Shown: positions 1-8,917 of the stretch, in pieces | Position numbering within the stretch: the first letter of the stretch is position 1 | Layout: each line of letters begins with the position of its first letter | Assembly: GCF_028683095.1 (NCBI RefSeq) | Contig: NZ_JAJUBC010000017.1 | Location: forward strand, 55,006 to 119,005 | Reading direction: 5' to 3' | From: Enterovibrio gelatinilyticus | GTDB lineage: Bacteria > Pseudomonadota > Gammaproteobacteria > Enterobacterales > Vibrionaceae | Length of the DNA stretch: 64,000 nucleotides | Notes under the pieces: generated by a model | The model's database searches: none | What the model saw: only the letters and a program-made list of their open reading frames with translations | Told to the model about the DNA's origin: nothing | Translations under genes and position numbers: made by a program

Positions 1-616
1 TGTAGTTTCCGTTCACAATGAGTGCATTGCGCGCCTCATCAACCAAAATCGAACCGTTAAACGGCCCGTGTACCGAATCACGACGCAGCAAGCTGGCGCG
101 CTTTTCCAAGTCGCCATCTTTGCCACCACGTACAACAATCGCGCGTAAACGCAGAGGATATCCTGGTCCGCTTTTTTCTATCATTAGGCGCGTAACTAAG
201 CGTCCAATGCGCCCAAACCCATACAGCACAACATCTCTGGGCTCCTTAAGAGGCGTACTTTTGGGTAGGTGTGCGATTGATGTCTTTAAAAAATCATCTA
301 ACTCGCCACAATCTTGGTGGTCTCGCCAATACAGGCTGGCAAGGCGTCCTAAGTCAATGCGACAAGCTGGCAAGTCAAATCCTGCGAGCGTTTCCAGAAG
401 AGGTAAAGTATGCGAAGTCGTCACTTCCTGACCCGTATACCATCGTGCGACACGGTGCGATTTAAGCAAATCTATTGTGCTCGCATTGATCACTGCGCGA
501 CCGTAGATCTGAATCTCGACACCTTTCTCGCGGTATAATTTGCCAATCAAGGGGGACATGGTTTCCGCATCAGTTTGGCTCTGTTGCCATTGGGTAAGAT
601 ATTGTTCTGGGCTCAT
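1..616 (-). CDS. Glyceraldehyde-3-phosphate dehydrogenase, long form (3' end outside window)
   Basis: The 205 visible codons are the N-terminal part of a GAPDH-type dehydrogenase, which oxidises glyceraldehyde 3-phosphate to 1,3-bisphosphoglycerate using NAD(P). The Rossmann signature GFGRIGR lies at residues 133-139, followed by the GAPDH-like RRDSVHGPFNG at about 178-188. The catalytic Cys region lies beyond the window. Ordinary GAPDH starts almost directly at the Rossmann motif, so this protein carries about 130 extra N-terminal residues; I recall similar long GAPDH-like proteins in Vibrio and Shewanella but cannot check. The ATG start is at 616 with only a weak purine-rich stretch upstream. 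Its gene is divergent from the ectoine operon. Family assignment is firm; which physiological GAPDH this is remains open. Confidence 0.85.
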   Translation of the reverse strand, partial: MSPEQYLTQWQQSQTDAETMSPLIGKLYREKGVEIQIYGRAVINASTIDLLKSHRVARWYTGQEVTTSHTLPLLETLAGFDLPACRIDLGRLASLYWRDHQDCGELDDFLKTSIAHLPKSTPLKEPRDVVLYGFGRIGRLVTRLMIEKSGPGYPLRLRAIVVRGGKDGDLEKRASLLRRDSVHGPFNGSILVDEARNALIVNGNY

Positions 617-1126
617 GGTTACTTTTTTTGCCTTTTTGGGTGTTTCACAGTTAAAAGGGGGCTTGAGTCTGTTTTTATTATTTTGGCGAAGAGTCTAACG
701 ACAGGATAATTATTAACCAAGTAAAAAAAAGTTCTTACAGCAGTCCCTTTTATTCAATGCTTTACCTCCATATCTGTTGAAAATTTACTGTCCAAAAAAT
801 TTATAATCTTCGATCCTCGAAAATATGATTGAAAGTTTACAACGTAAGTCTTTCAATTTTTGTCTCATATTATTCTTATTAATCGCCACCAAATAAGACC
901 AGCATTGCCACCATAGCCGCAAAGACGTCTCTCCCTCTGACAATTACATGACAACTTAATTACACCACTAAATGTTTCACTTTCGAGTCACTCATCATCC
1001 AGCTCTATAAAAGCCTGTGATACAAGGGATTGTTCTTAAAGTGGTGACTTAGACTTGATAAATTATCTATCACAGGTATCATTTAAAGGGATTTAATGCT
1101 TAGACCTCTAAAGGATTCAAACCACA
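617..1126. promoter_or_regulatory. Divergent intergenic region between GAPDH gene and ectoine operon
   Basis: About 510 AT-rich bases with no credible gene. It must hold the promoters of both the leftward GAPDH gene and the rightward ect operon. The clearest element is a dyad at 1057-1067 (GATAA-A-TTATC), nested with TGATA/TATCA at 1056-1072, about 55 bases before ectA. In Vibrio the ect operon is known to be repressed by the MarR-type regulator CosR and induced by salt; that this dyad is its operator is only a guess. I could not assign a convincing -35/-10 pair. Confidence 0.4.
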
Positions 1127-1672
1127 ATGAGTACTGAGACAATTTACCAAAGCGCAGCGTTAACGCGCTTTAGGACGGAACAGGACGAATGGATGTTTCG
1201 TGTTCCGCGAATCGATGATGGCTTTAAGATCCATAACCTCATCGCCAGTTGTCCCCCCCTTGATGAAAACTCCTCGTACTGCAATTTCCTCCAGTCCTCC
1301 CACTTCAATAAGACCTGCATTGTTGCTGAGCACAATGACGAGGTTGTCGGATTTATATCTGCCTATTTGAAACCGGATGCCCCTCATGATCTCTTCGTAT
1401 GGCAAGTCGCTGTATCGCCAGACATGCGTGGAAAAGGCTTGGCCTATCGAATGCTGCAAGGGCTATTGAAGCGCAAACATCTGCAGCACGTAGTCGCGAT
1501 TGAAACGACGATCACGCAATCGAATGAAGGGTCTTGGAGCCTGTTTAGAAAACTTGAAGCCGCTAATGGCATAAAAGGTGAGGTTTCTGTGTTTCTCGAT
1601 GAAGCGCAGCATTTTGAAGGCCGCCACGATACCGAGTTTCTATTCCGCATTCCTTTGAACAAAAATCTTTAA
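1127..1672 (+). CDS. ectA: L-2,4-diaminobutyrate N-acetyltransferase EctA
   Basis: EctA transfers an acetyl group from acetyl-CoA to 2,4-diaminobutyrate, the second dedicated step of ectoine synthesis in the cytoplasm. The 181-residue protein is a single GNAT domain, with the acetyl-CoA loop seen in VSPDMRGKGLAYRML at about residues 96-110 and a preceding strand HDLFVWQVAV. An AAAGGA ribosome site at 1110-1115 precedes the ATG. It is the first gene of ectA-ectB-ectC-ask, 16 bases ahead of ectB. Length and order match the family, so the call is secure from context as well as sequence. Confidence 0.96.
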   Translation: MSTETIYQSAALTRFRTEQDEWMFRVPRIDDGFKIHNLIASCPPLDENSSYCNFLQSSHFNKTCIVAEHNDEVVGFISAYLKPDAPHDLFVWQVAVSPDMRGKGLAYRMLQGLLKRKHLQHVVAIETTITQSNEGSWSLFRKLEAANGIKGEVSVFLDEAQHFEGRHDTEFLFRIPLNKNL

Positions 1673-1688
1673 TTTTAATAACGGAAAC

Positions 1689-2957
1689 ATGATGAACATT
1701 TTTAACGAGAAAGAATCAAACGTTAAGTCTTACTGTAATCGCTTCCCAGTAGTGTTTACTTCTGCAAAAGGCTGTTGGTTAACCACAGATAAGGGCGAGC
1801 GCTACATTGATTTTCTCGCAGGCGCAGGTTCGCTTAACTATGGCCACAACAACGACATCATGAAACAAGCGTTGCTTGATTACATCGACAAGGATGGACT
1901 CACGCACGGTCTAGATATGCATACCGAAGCGAAGGCCGCATTTCTAACCGCACTCCGTAATCACATCTTCGAACCTAGAAATCTTGATTACAAAGTGCAG
2001 TTTACTGGCCCAACCGGTACCAATGCTGTTGAAGCGGCAATGAAGCTCGCACGTAAAGTAACAGGTCGTGCAAACATCGTGACCTTTACCAATGGTTTTC
2101 ACGGCTGTACCTATGGCGCTTTGGCAGCAACAGGTAACCAGCATCACCGTGGAGGTTCTGGCATGCCACTCACAGGCACGTCACGCCTTCCTTATGAAGG
2201 TTACGCTGGCGTTGATGGACTTGCGCTGTTTGAAGCCATGCTTAATGACAATTCAAGTGGTCTAGATAAACCCGCTGCGGTATTACTGGAAACCTTACAG
2301 GGTGAAGGTGGCTTGAATGTCGCCTCTAATGAGTGGCTTCAACGTTTAAGCAAAATCTGTAAAGACAACGGCGTGCTTGTCATTGTTGATGACATTCAAG
2401 CGGGTTGTGGCCGTACAGGTACTTTCTTTAGTTTTGAGCCATCTGGTATTAAACCAGACATGGTAACGTTGTCTAAATCTATTGGTGGTTACGGCTTACC
2501 AATGGCACTTGTGCTGTTGAAACCAGAATTGGATAAGTGGTCGCCGGGTGAACACAACGGTACGTTCCGTGGCAATAATCACGCGTTCATTACCGCGACA
2601 ACAGCAATTGAAAACTACTGGCAGAACGACGATTTTGAACAGCACATTGCAGCGCGTAGCCAGCAAGTGACAAAGACCATCGAGCGCGTTTTAAAACGCT
2701 TCCCAAGCCTTTTTGTACGCGCGAAAGGCCGCGGCATGATGCAGGGTGTTGAGTGCAAGCGCCCAGAGTTTGCATCTGACATTGCTGATCACTGTTTTGA
2801 GAACGGTATGATCATTGAAACTGCTGGGCCAGATGATGAAGTGGTCAAATTCTTCTCGCCACTGACTATCAGTGAGTCCGAGCTAGAAAAAGGCCTGCAT
2901 ATCTTTGAACAAGCAGCTGAACACGTTTCAAATGCTGCCACCCGTAAAGCGTCGTAA
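1689..2957 (+). CDS. ectB: Diaminobutyrate--2-oxoglutarate transaminase EctB
   Basis: EctB makes L-2,4-diaminobutyrate from aspartate semialdehyde using glutamate as amino donor and PLP as cofactor, the first ectoine-specific step. The 422-residue protein is a class III aminotransferase. The PLP-phosphate region [12 protein letters not shown] is at about residues 106-117, the cofactor aspartate in [12 protein letters not shown] at 233-244, and the Schiff-base lysine is K263 in [10 protein letters not shown]. Two ATG codons stand in tandem at 1689 and 1692; either could be used, with a short GGAAA-type site just upstream. The gene is followed after 13 bases by ectC. Confidence 0.96.
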   Translation: MMNIFNEKESNVKSYCNRFPVVFTSAKGCWLTTDKGERYIDFLAGAGSLNYGHNNDIMKQALLDYIDKDGLTHGLDMHTEAKAAFLTALRNHIFEPRNLDYKVQFTGPTGTNAVEAAMKLARKVTGRANIVTFTNGFHGCTYGALAATGNQHHRGGSGMPLTGTSRLPYEGYAGVDGLALFEAMLNDNSSGLDKPAAVLLETLQGEGGLNVASNEWLQRLSKICKDNGVLVIVDDIQAGCGRTGTFFSFEPSGIKPDMVTLSKSIGGYGLPMALVLLKPELDKWSPGEHNGTFRGNNHAFITATTAIENYWQNDDFEQHIAARSQQVTKTIERVLKRFPSLFVRAKGRGMMQGVECKRPEFASDIADHCFENGMIIETAGPDDEVVKFFSPLTISESELEKGLHIFEQAAEHVSNAATRKAS

Positions 2958-2970
2958 GGAATTAGGAAAG

Positions 2971-3363
2971 ATGATTGTAAGAACTCTGGAAGAGTGTAAA
3001 AACAGCGAACGTCGAGTTGTATCAGAAACATGGGAAAGTGTTCGCATGCTCCTAAAAGACGATCAGATGGGCTTTTCTTTCCACATTACAACGATTTATG
3101 AAGGCACAGAAACACACATCCATTACAAGAACCATCTTGAATCTGTGTACTGCATGTCTGGCGAAGGCGAAATTGAAGTCGTCGGTGGTGAAACGTACCC
3201 AATCAAGCCTGGCACTTTGTACATTCTGGATAAACATGATGAGCATTACCTTCGCGCTTACTCTGGTGAAGGTAAAGAAATGGTCATGGCTTGTGTGTTT
3301 AACCCGCCTATTACAGGTCGTGAAGTTCACGACAAAGACGGTGTTTATCCCCTCGTCGACTAA
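2971..3363 (+). CDS. ectC: L-ectoine synthase EctC
   Basis: EctC closes N-gamma-acetyl-diaminobutyrate into the ring of ectoine, the compatible solute that protects cells against salt stress. The 130-residue protein is a cupin, beginning MIVRTLEEC as EctC proteins do. The metal and substrate side of the cupin is seen in the [19 protein letters not shown] segment and in the later [14 protein letters not shown]. The reading frame is open upstream into ectB, but the ATG at 2971 is chosen because it gives the family N-terminus and has an AGGAAAG ribosome site directly before it. A hairpin terminator follows and separates it from the kinase gene. Confidence 0.96.
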   Translation: MIVRTLEECKNSERRVVSETWESVRMLLKDDQMGFSFHITTIYEGTETHIHYKNHLESVYCMSGEGEIEVVGGETYPIKPGTLYILDKHDEHYLRAYSGEGKEMVMACVFNPPITGREVHDKDGVYPLVD

Positions 3364-3380
3364 TCTAAATCATCAATTTT

Positions 3381-3406
3381 AGGGAGCGATTTGCTCCCTA
3401 TTTTTT
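3381..3406 (+). terminator. Intra-operon terminator or attenuator after ectC
   Basis: Seven-base stem AGGGAGC (3381-3387) pairs with GCTCCCT (3393-3399) across a five-base loop and is followed by A and six T. This is a normal intrinsic terminator shape, yet it lies between ectC and its partner kinase gene on the same strand. No obvious new promoter is visible before the kinase start, so partial read-through is the likely way the kinase is made. Confidence 0.8.
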
Positions 3407-3425
3407 ATACACAAAGGACGTATTC

Positions 3426-4847
3426 ATGACTTATACCGTAGAGAAAATCGGCGGTACATCAATGTCAGCATTTGATGCTGTATTGGACAACATCTTTCTT
3501 CGCCCTGCTTCACCGTATAACCGTGTGTTTGTCGTTTCAGCGTACGGCGGTATCACGGATGCTTTGCTCGAATGCAAACGCTCTGGCGAACCGGGTATAT
3601 ACCAACTCGTGGCGAAACGCGACGAGCGCTGGATTGAAGCATTTCATACCCTCAAGCAACGCCTACAGCTAATCAATAGCAACATGTTTGCTGATCCGTT
3701 AAGCCGCACCCGAGCAGACAAGTTCATCACCGAACGTTTGGATGACGCGCAAAACTGCATCACTAACATTTTGGCCACGTGTGAATACGGCCAGTTCACG
3801 CTTCGCCAGTACCTTCCACAAATTCGAGAATTTTTATCTTCGATCGGCGAAGTACACAGTGCGTTTAACACCGCTCTGAAGCTAAAAACTCTTGGCGTGA
3901 ATGCACGTTTTGTTGATTTATCTGGGTGGGATAACAACCTTTCAGGCAATTTGGATACAGTCATCAAAAGTGCCTTTGAAGACATTGATGTCACCAAAGA
4001 GCTGCCTATCGTGACGGGTTATGCTTACTGTGATGAAGGTTTAATGAAAACCTATGATCGCGGCTACAGTGAAATGACATTCAGCCGCATCGCATGCCAA
4101 ACCTCTGCCGATCTTGCTGTTATCCACAAAGAGTATCACTTGAGCAGTGCCGACCCACGCATTGTTGGGCCTGAAAATGTACTGCCGATTGGTAAATCGA
4201 ACTTTGATGTCGCGGATCAACTCGCGAATTTAGGCATGGAAGCGATTCACCCGAATGCGGCTTCAGGTCTGCGCCAAAACAACATTCCACTTCAAATCAA
4301 AAACACCTTCGAACCTGAACACCAAGGCACGTTGATCTCTCAGGAATACCAACCTGATGCAGAGAAAATCGAAATCATTGCGGGTAAAAACAAAGTCTTT
4401 GCCTTGCATATTTTCGACCAAGCCATGGTAGGGCAAGTTGATAACGTGGGTTACGAGATGATGGAAATCATTGCCGATGCACGAGTCAGTTTGGTGGGTA
4501 AGGAAATGAACGCAAACTCCATTACTTACTACCTCAGTGGTGCCGTGAAGAACCTCAATCACTTACTATACAAAGCCGAGAAACGCTTCCCAAGCTCGAC
4601 CATTACTGGTCAGTGGGTCGCACTCATCTCTGCCATTGGCGCTGAGATCAACACCAATACGACACTGAGTCGCGGTGTTTTGGCTCTGATGAATCACGAC
4701 ATTGCGCCGATTGCTGTGCACTCTTCAATGCGCAACGTAAACGTTCAATTTGTCGTAAAAGATGATGTGTATGACAGCACAATTCGTGCTCTGCATGACG
4801 AGTTTTTCACTGCCACTAAGCAGGCGAAAAAACAGCACGTCGCTTAA
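3426..4847 (+). CDS. Ectoine-specific aspartate kinase (Ask_Ect)
   Basis: Aspartate kinase phosphorylates L-aspartate with ATP, feeding aspartyl phosphate and then aspartate semialdehyde to EctB. The 473-residue protein starts with a kinase motif VEKIGGTSMS (canonical KFGGTS) and shows the later substrate-binding segment TYDRGYSEMTFSRIA at about residues 202-216. A C-terminal ACT-like regulatory part follows. The location as fourth gene of the ect cluster is typical of Ask_Ect, an isoenzyme dedicated to ectoine production and, by family knowledge, less sensitive to amino-acid feedback. An AAAGGACG ribosome site precedes the ATG. A strong terminator closes the operon at 4878-4909. Confidence 0.95.
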   Translation: MTYTVEKIGGTSMSAFDAVLDNIFLRPASPYNRVFVVSAYGGITDALLECKRSGEPGIYQLVAKRDERWIEAFHTLKQRLQLINSNMFADPLSRTRADKFITERLDDAQNCITNILATCEYGQFTLRQYLPQIREFLSSIGEVHSAFNTALKLKTLGVNARFVDLSGWDNNLSGNLDTVIKSAFEDIDVTKELPIVTGYAYCDEGLMKTYDRGYSEMTFSRIACQTSADLAVIHKEYHLSSADPRIVGPENVLPIGKSNFDVADQLANLGMEAIHPNAASGLRQNNIPLQIKNTFEPEHQGTLISQEYQPDAEKIEIIAGKNKVFALHIFDQAMVGQVDNVGYEMMEIIADARVSLVGKEMNANSITYYLSGAVKNLNHLLYKAEKRFPSSTITGQWVALISAIGAEINTNTTLSRGVLALMNHDIAPIAVHSSMRNVNVQFVVKDDVYDSTIRALHDEFFTATKQAKKQHVA

Positions 4848-4877
4848 CTGACTGCCCCGCGCTCGCAGAAAACAAGA

Positions 4878-4909
4878 AACGCTCATTGATGACCTCAATG
4901 AGCGTTTTT
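4878..4909 (+). terminator. Terminator of the ectoine operon
   Basis: A perfect 12-base stem (4878-4889 with 4895-4906) around a five-base loop ends in a run of five T. It is 30 bases after the kinase stop codon and also sits 70 bases beyond the end of the convergent dehydrogenase gene. Confidence 0.9.
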
Positions 4910-4977
4910 ATTTGTCGAGAGCGATACTCACCACGCTCTATTGCATTAATTGTCAGGCGTTGACTCTTTGGCGGAGA

Positions 4978-5844
4978 TTAATTCGCTTTGATCAGCACTG
5001 ACGTGTCCATACGCCCCAAACCCTGCTCTTGCAAGCTGGCATACTTGCTATCTACTTCCTGCGTCAGCGATAGCGTCAAATCATGACGCTTGGCTTCATC
5101 GAGGCAAATCCCCAAATCTTTACGCATCCAATCAATGGCGAAGCCAAAATCAAACTTGTCTTGCGCCATGGTCACTGCACGGTTTTCCATCTGCCACGAA
5201 CCCGCTGCGCCATGTTTCAGCACATTGGTCACTTGCTCGATATTCAGGCCTGACGCTTGAGCCAACAATAAGCCTTCACTCAACCCCTGCAAAATACCTG
5301 CAATACAAATTTGGTTCACCATTTTGCAGCGCTGACCTTGTCCGTTCTCGCCCAGCAACACGGCTTGTTTGGCGTAAGCATCGAAGACTGGGAATACAAG
5401 GTTGAATATATTTTCATTGCCACCACACATAATGGTCAACGCACCATTTTCTGCGCCCGCTTGACCGCCAGAAACAGGGGCATCAATAAAATGCACGCCC
5501 TTTGCCTTACACGCAGTCGCTAGCTCTTCTGCCAACTCGGCGGAAGTCGTCGTGTGATCGACCAAAACACTGTCCGGCTTCATGCTCGCGAGCACACCAT
5601 CATCACCATAAATGACACTTCTAACGTCATTGTCATTGCCGACACACACAAACACGATATCGCTGTTTGCTGCCGCTTCACGCGGGGTCTCGGCAAAAGG
5701 CTGCTGATACTCTGCCGACCAAGCTTCGGCACGAGCGGTCGTGCGGTTATAAACTGTGGTATTGAACCCTGCACGAGTAAGATGACCCGCCATTGGGTAC
5801 CCCATGACACCCAAACCGATAAACGAAACCTTTTTCTCTGACAT
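4978..5844 (-). CDS. NAD(P)-dependent 3-hydroxyacid dehydrogenase (HIBADH / GarR family)
   Basis: A beta-hydroxyacid dehydrogenase of 288 residues, the family of 3-hydroxyisobutyrate dehydrogenase and tartronate semialdehyde reductase; the exact substrate is not readable from sequence. The cofactor motif GLGVMGYPMAG is near the N-terminus, the substrate loop DAPVSGGQAGAENG lies in the middle, and the catalytic lysine sits in the segment KMVNQICIAG. The frame stays open to 5895, but the ATG at 5844 gives the family start just before the Rossmann strand and has an AAGGAT ribosome site. The gene is divergent from the MocR-type regulator, which probably controls it through the palindrome at 6016-6031. 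Confidence 0.88.
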   Translation of the reverse strand: MSEKKVSFIGLGVMGYPMAGHLTRAGFNTTVYNRTTARAEAWSAEYQQPFAETPREAAANSDIVFVCVGNDNDVRSVIYGDDGVLASMKPDSVLVDHTTTSAELAEELATACKAKGVHFIDAPVSGGQAGAENGALTIMCGGNENIFNLVFPVFDAYAKQAVLLGENGQGQRCKMVNQICIAGILQGLSEGLLLAQASGLNIEQVTNVLKHGAAGSWQMENRAVTMAQDKFDFGFAIDWMRKDLGICLDEAKRHDLTLSLTQEVDSKYASLQEQGLGRMDTSVLIKAN

Positions 5845-6015
5845 ATCCTTATCCTCTCTGTACGGGTGCATGGGCGACATCGCTGCTTGTTTCACAGCAA
5901 AGAAAGCGCCAAACCAAAATCGTCAATGCGGTTAAGCTCTGCACCCGTCATGTAGAAAAGTGCTCGACCTAAGTCTCGAGTTAACTCGCGTGTTGTGGTG
6001 ACTATAATTGCATCG

Positions 6016-6031
6016 ATTGACATATGTCAAT
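6016..6031. promoter_or_regulatory. Perfect 16-bp palindrome, candidate operator
   Basis: ATTGACATATGTCAAT is its own reverse complement. It lies in the 267-base space between the divergent dehydrogenase and MocR-type regulator genes, where an autoregulatory operator is expected. Further ATTGCA elements flank it (about 6007 and 6042). Binding by the neighbouring regulator is inferred from position only. Confidence 0.55.
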
Positions 6032-6111
6032 ATTGAATTTGATTGCAATAGGCTATTTCAATTTAGGATAAAGCTCGCCATAATTTATTCCAGTGTCAGA
6101 AAACGCATGGA

Positions 6112-7458
6112 ATGCTTGTGAGCGAAACCAAATTTAAAGACATCGCCCGTCAAATCGAACAACGTATCGATACAGGTGTATATCAACCTAATGCCAAGTT
6201 GCCGCCGCATCGCGAGCTGGCTGCTGAGTTAGAAACAACGCCTGCAACCATATCTAAAGCCTATAAACTGCTCGCGGAAATCAATCGCGTAGAGTCATTT
6301 GTGGGGCGAGGAACGTTTGTCGTGGGAGAGTCACAACTCAATCAGGCCATCCAACCTGCTGACAATGACACCGAGTTTAACTTCTCGATTCTTCAGCCTT
6401 ATGTATCGCAAAATCTCGCTTCTTTGCGTACGGCATATCAAAAAGCATCCATGACGTTCACACCCGAGTTGCTCGCATATACCGACCACTCCGGACACCT
6501 ACCACACCGTAAAGCGGGCGCAATCTGGGCTCAACGTTATGGATTGAAGTCGGCATCCACGAACAATGTGCTTTTAACCAACGGCGCACAACATGCCCTG
6601 TCATTATTGATAGAAACGCTGACCCAGCCTGGTGATGTTATCGCGGTCGAAGCGCTTACCTACCCCGGAATCTTGGCCATCGCAAGTTTGGCAGGACGCC
6701 AAGTGATTGGCGTTGACATGGACGACGATGGGCTCATCCCATCAGCCCTCGAAGACGTATTGAATTCGCACAAACCCAAGCTCGTTATCGCTATTCCGTC
6801 TCACCAAAACCCAACTGGCATCACCATGCCAATGCAACGTCGACAGGCCATTGCGATCATCATTGAGAATTCATCTGCCTATCTAGTGGAGGATGACATT
6901 TACGGTTTTTTGAACGAAGACACCTTGCCTGCAATATGTCATTGGCTCCCAGAGAAAGGCATTCACATTTCGGGTTTATCGAAGGCAATTAGCCCTGCCA
7001 TGCGCTGCGGGTTTGTCGTTGCCCCAGATCATTTATTGCCCGTACTGAATGCCCATATACGCGCCAACATTTGGTTGGCTTCTCCATTAAACTTCATCGT
7101 CGCGGAACAGTTAATCAATAGCGGTGAGGCTTTTTCTATGGCTGAAGCTCAGCGTGATATTGCCAAGCAACGGCAAGCGATCGCCAGCAAAATTCTCGGT
7201 GCCATGATATCGGAATCTGATGGTTACCATGTTTGGGTAACCTTGCCGGCACATTGGCAACAAGAGCGCTTTGTGATGGAAGCGAAACAGCGAGATTTGA
7301 TCGTTACCAGTGGCAGTTATTTTTCGGCGGGAGACTCCAGCCCCAATTGCGTTCGCCTGTCTTTGATGTCGATAAAGAACAACGATGCACTGACGCAAGG
7401 GCTGCAAGCCTTAAAGGCGTTGCTTGAAAGTCACGAGGTGTCTTTGGCACCGTTTTGA
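6112..7458 (+). CDS. MocR-type GntR regulator with aminotransferase-like domain
   Basis: A 448-residue PLP-dependent transcription factor. Residues about 5-75 form the GntR winged helix (KLPPHRELAAELETTPATIS, then a wing ending GRGTFV). The rest has the fold of a class I aminotransferase, with a nucleotide-like PLP pocket in IPSHQNPTG and the Schiff-base lysine in SGLSKAISPAMRCG. Such proteins usually sense an amine, amino acid or the cofactor and control a divergent gene. The ATG at 6112 has no strong ribosome site, and a GTG two codons later is possible. Divergence from the hydroxyacid dehydrogenase suggests that gene is its target. Effector unknown. Confidence 0.9.
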   Translation: MLVSETKFKDIARQIEQRIDTGVYQPNAKLPPHRELAAELETTPATISKAYKLLAEINRVESFVGRGTFVVGESQLNQAIQPADNDTEFNFSILQPYVSQNLASLRTAYQKASMTFTPELLAYTDHSGHLPHRKAGAIWAQRYGLKSASTNNVLLTNGAQHALSLLIETLTQPGDVIAVEALTYPGILAIASLAGRQVIGVDMDDDGLIPSALEDVLNSHKPKLVIAIPSHQNPTGITMPMQRRQAIAIIIENSSAYLVEDDIYGFLNEDTLPAICHWLPEKGIHISGLSKAISPAMRCGFVVAPDHLLPVLNAHIRANIWLASPLNFIVAEQLINSGEAFSMAEAQRDIAKQRQAIASKILGAMISESDGYHVWVTLPAHWQQERFVMEAKQRDLIVTSGSYFSAGDSSPNCVRLSLMSIKNNDALTQGLQALKALLESHEVSLAPF

Positions 7459-7572
7459 ATAACGTAAGATGTTCCGGGGATACACTAAAATTTAGTGGTT
7501 TTACATCATACAAGCGCATTTAGGATTAAAGTGATATTCTAGCGCTCGCATTGAATCACTGAGAATCTAAAA

Positions 7573-7923
7573 ATGAGCAAATTGACTGCTGACATCGAAG
7601 CAAACCTGACGCTTTTCATTGCAGAAACACAAGAAACCGCCAAAGTTTGGGGTTTAACCAATGAAGAAGGTTGGCTGGCATGCGATTCTACCGAATTTGA
7701 AAACAGCGAAATCATGCCATTCTGGTCTTCAAAAGAAGATGCAGAACTTCACAACGTGGAAGAGTGGGCAGATTTCGAAGTGCAAGAAATCCCGCTAGAC
7801 GTTTTCGTTCAAGATTGGCTGATCACGCTAGACGAAGACGGCGTACTGGTTGGTATTAACTGGAACGCTGAGCTAGAAGGCAAAGAAATTGAGCCCGCAA
7901 CACTGGCAAAAATGTATCTGTAA
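7573..7923 (+). CDS. DUF2750 family protein
   Basis: A small acidic cytoplasmic protein of 116 residues with no signal peptide or membrane segment. The spacing of the tryptophans and the acidic patches, for example EEGWLACDSTEFENSEIMP and the segment around FVQDWLITLDEDG, matches what I know as DUF2750, a family without known function. It stands alone between the MocR-type gene and a shared terminator. Nothing in the neighbourhood suggests a pathway. Confidence 0.8.
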   Translation: MSKLTADIEANLTLFIAETQETAKVWGLTNEEGWLACDSTEFENSEIMPFWSSKEDAELHNVEEWADFEVQEIPLDVFVQDWLITLDEDGVLVGINWNAELEGKEIEPATLAKMYL

Positions 7924-7948
7924 TCGTCTTCTCGACGAGTAAGATCAC

Positions 7949-7982
7949 AAAGGGCATCCACGTTGTCGTAGATGCCCTTTTT
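7949..7982. terminator. Bidirectional terminator
   Basis: Stem AAAGGGCATC (7949-7958) pairs with GATGCCCTTT (7971-7980), extended inside the loop by ACG/CGT, with T residues following on both strands. It serves the DUF2750 gene on the plus strand and probably the MOSC gene on the minus strand. Confidence 0.85.
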
Positions 7983-8048
7983 CATGCCTGCTGTTTATCG
8001 ATGTTGACGCTTAATTCTCTGTCACGTAATGACGTGGTTAAACACGAA

Positions 8049-8801
8049 TTACGGCGCAGCACGCCCCAACAATCGAAAGTACCAATTCTCCACTTCATGC
8101 GTTTCCTGGCGAAGAATGACTTTGCTCATCCAACTTTCAGACAGGGCAGTTTGCTCACGCAGCTTCGCTAACCCTTCGAGATTTAAAGGGTCGCCAAAGA
8201 ACACGTCACACACTTCACGTAGCGTCATGGCATGCTCAGGGCGAGAGAGAAGCACGAGGGGCGATTGCGCACTCACAGTGCCCGTCTGAACCACACGATA
8301 AAGCCAACCACAGCGGCTGATGGCTTGCATATCGATCGACAGGTTTTCAACTTCCCAGCGTTGATTGAGCTTGAAACATGGCGAGCGCGGCTGGCTCACT
8401 TCAATAATGGCATCGCCCCATTGGTAGCGATCGCCAACGCATACCGTGTCTTCCGTCATCCCGACAGTACTGATGTTCTCCCCCATACCCGGTGCTTGCC
8501 AATCCTGTTCGTCACCATGTTTTTCACGCCAGAATGCATAGTGTTCCTGCGGGTAATGATGAAGTGCTCTTTCTGTTCCGCCATGATGCTTTTTATCCGC
8601 GGTTTCATCTCCTTCCAACCCGGTATTAGACAAAAATACATCACCTTGAATCTCAACCTTGTCCATCGCGGTTTGAATACCATAACGTTCCGCGACCTTT
8701 CCGCGGTATATGTTAGCGAGTTGAAACGTTGATTTCGACGAAGGTGCTGAATTTGATGTGTCTTGCAAAATGTATTCTCCGAAACAAATAGCCGATACCA
8801 T
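8049..8801 (-). CDS. MOSC domain protein, YiiM-like
   Basis: A 250-residue protein whose central part is a MOSC domain: GLEGDETADKKHHGG, then HYPQEHYAFW, then GMGENISTVGM and the cysteine in SQPRSPCFKL that in MOSC proteins is thought to handle sulfur or bind the molybdenum cofactor. The last 60 residues form a helical extension typical of YiiM (the 3-alpha domain). E. coli YiiM reduces N-hydroxylated bases and arginines with a cysteine-molybdenum centre; the same role here is inferred. The ATG at 8801 follows AGGAAAG at some distance. The molybdoenzyme at 24736 is not linked to it. Confidence 0.85.
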   Translation of the reverse strand: MVSAICFGEYILQDTSNSAPSSKSTFQLANIYRGKVAERYGIQTAMDKVEIQGDVFLSNTGLEGDETADKKHHGGTERALHHYPQEHYAFWREKHGDEQDWQAPGMGENISTVGMTEDTVCVGDRYQWGDAIIEVSQPRSPCFKLNQRWEVENLSIDMQAISRCGWLYRVVQTGTVSAQSPLVLLSRPEHAMTLREVCDVFFGDPLNLEGLAKLREQTALSESWMSKVILRQETHEVENWYFRLLGRAAP

Positions 8802-8917
8802 CTAAAGTACCACTTTCCTAGCATTGACCTGTGACGACAACATGCACTGATCTTTTGATCCTTGTTGCTGAGTTTCTCCCGAGTTGACGTCACTAACAAA
8901 TAAGACTCGGTACATCA

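Noticed and set aside
2905..2970. Upstream extension of ectC
   Set aside because: It overlaps the end of ectB, while ATG at 2971 has a better ribosome site and the family N-terminus.
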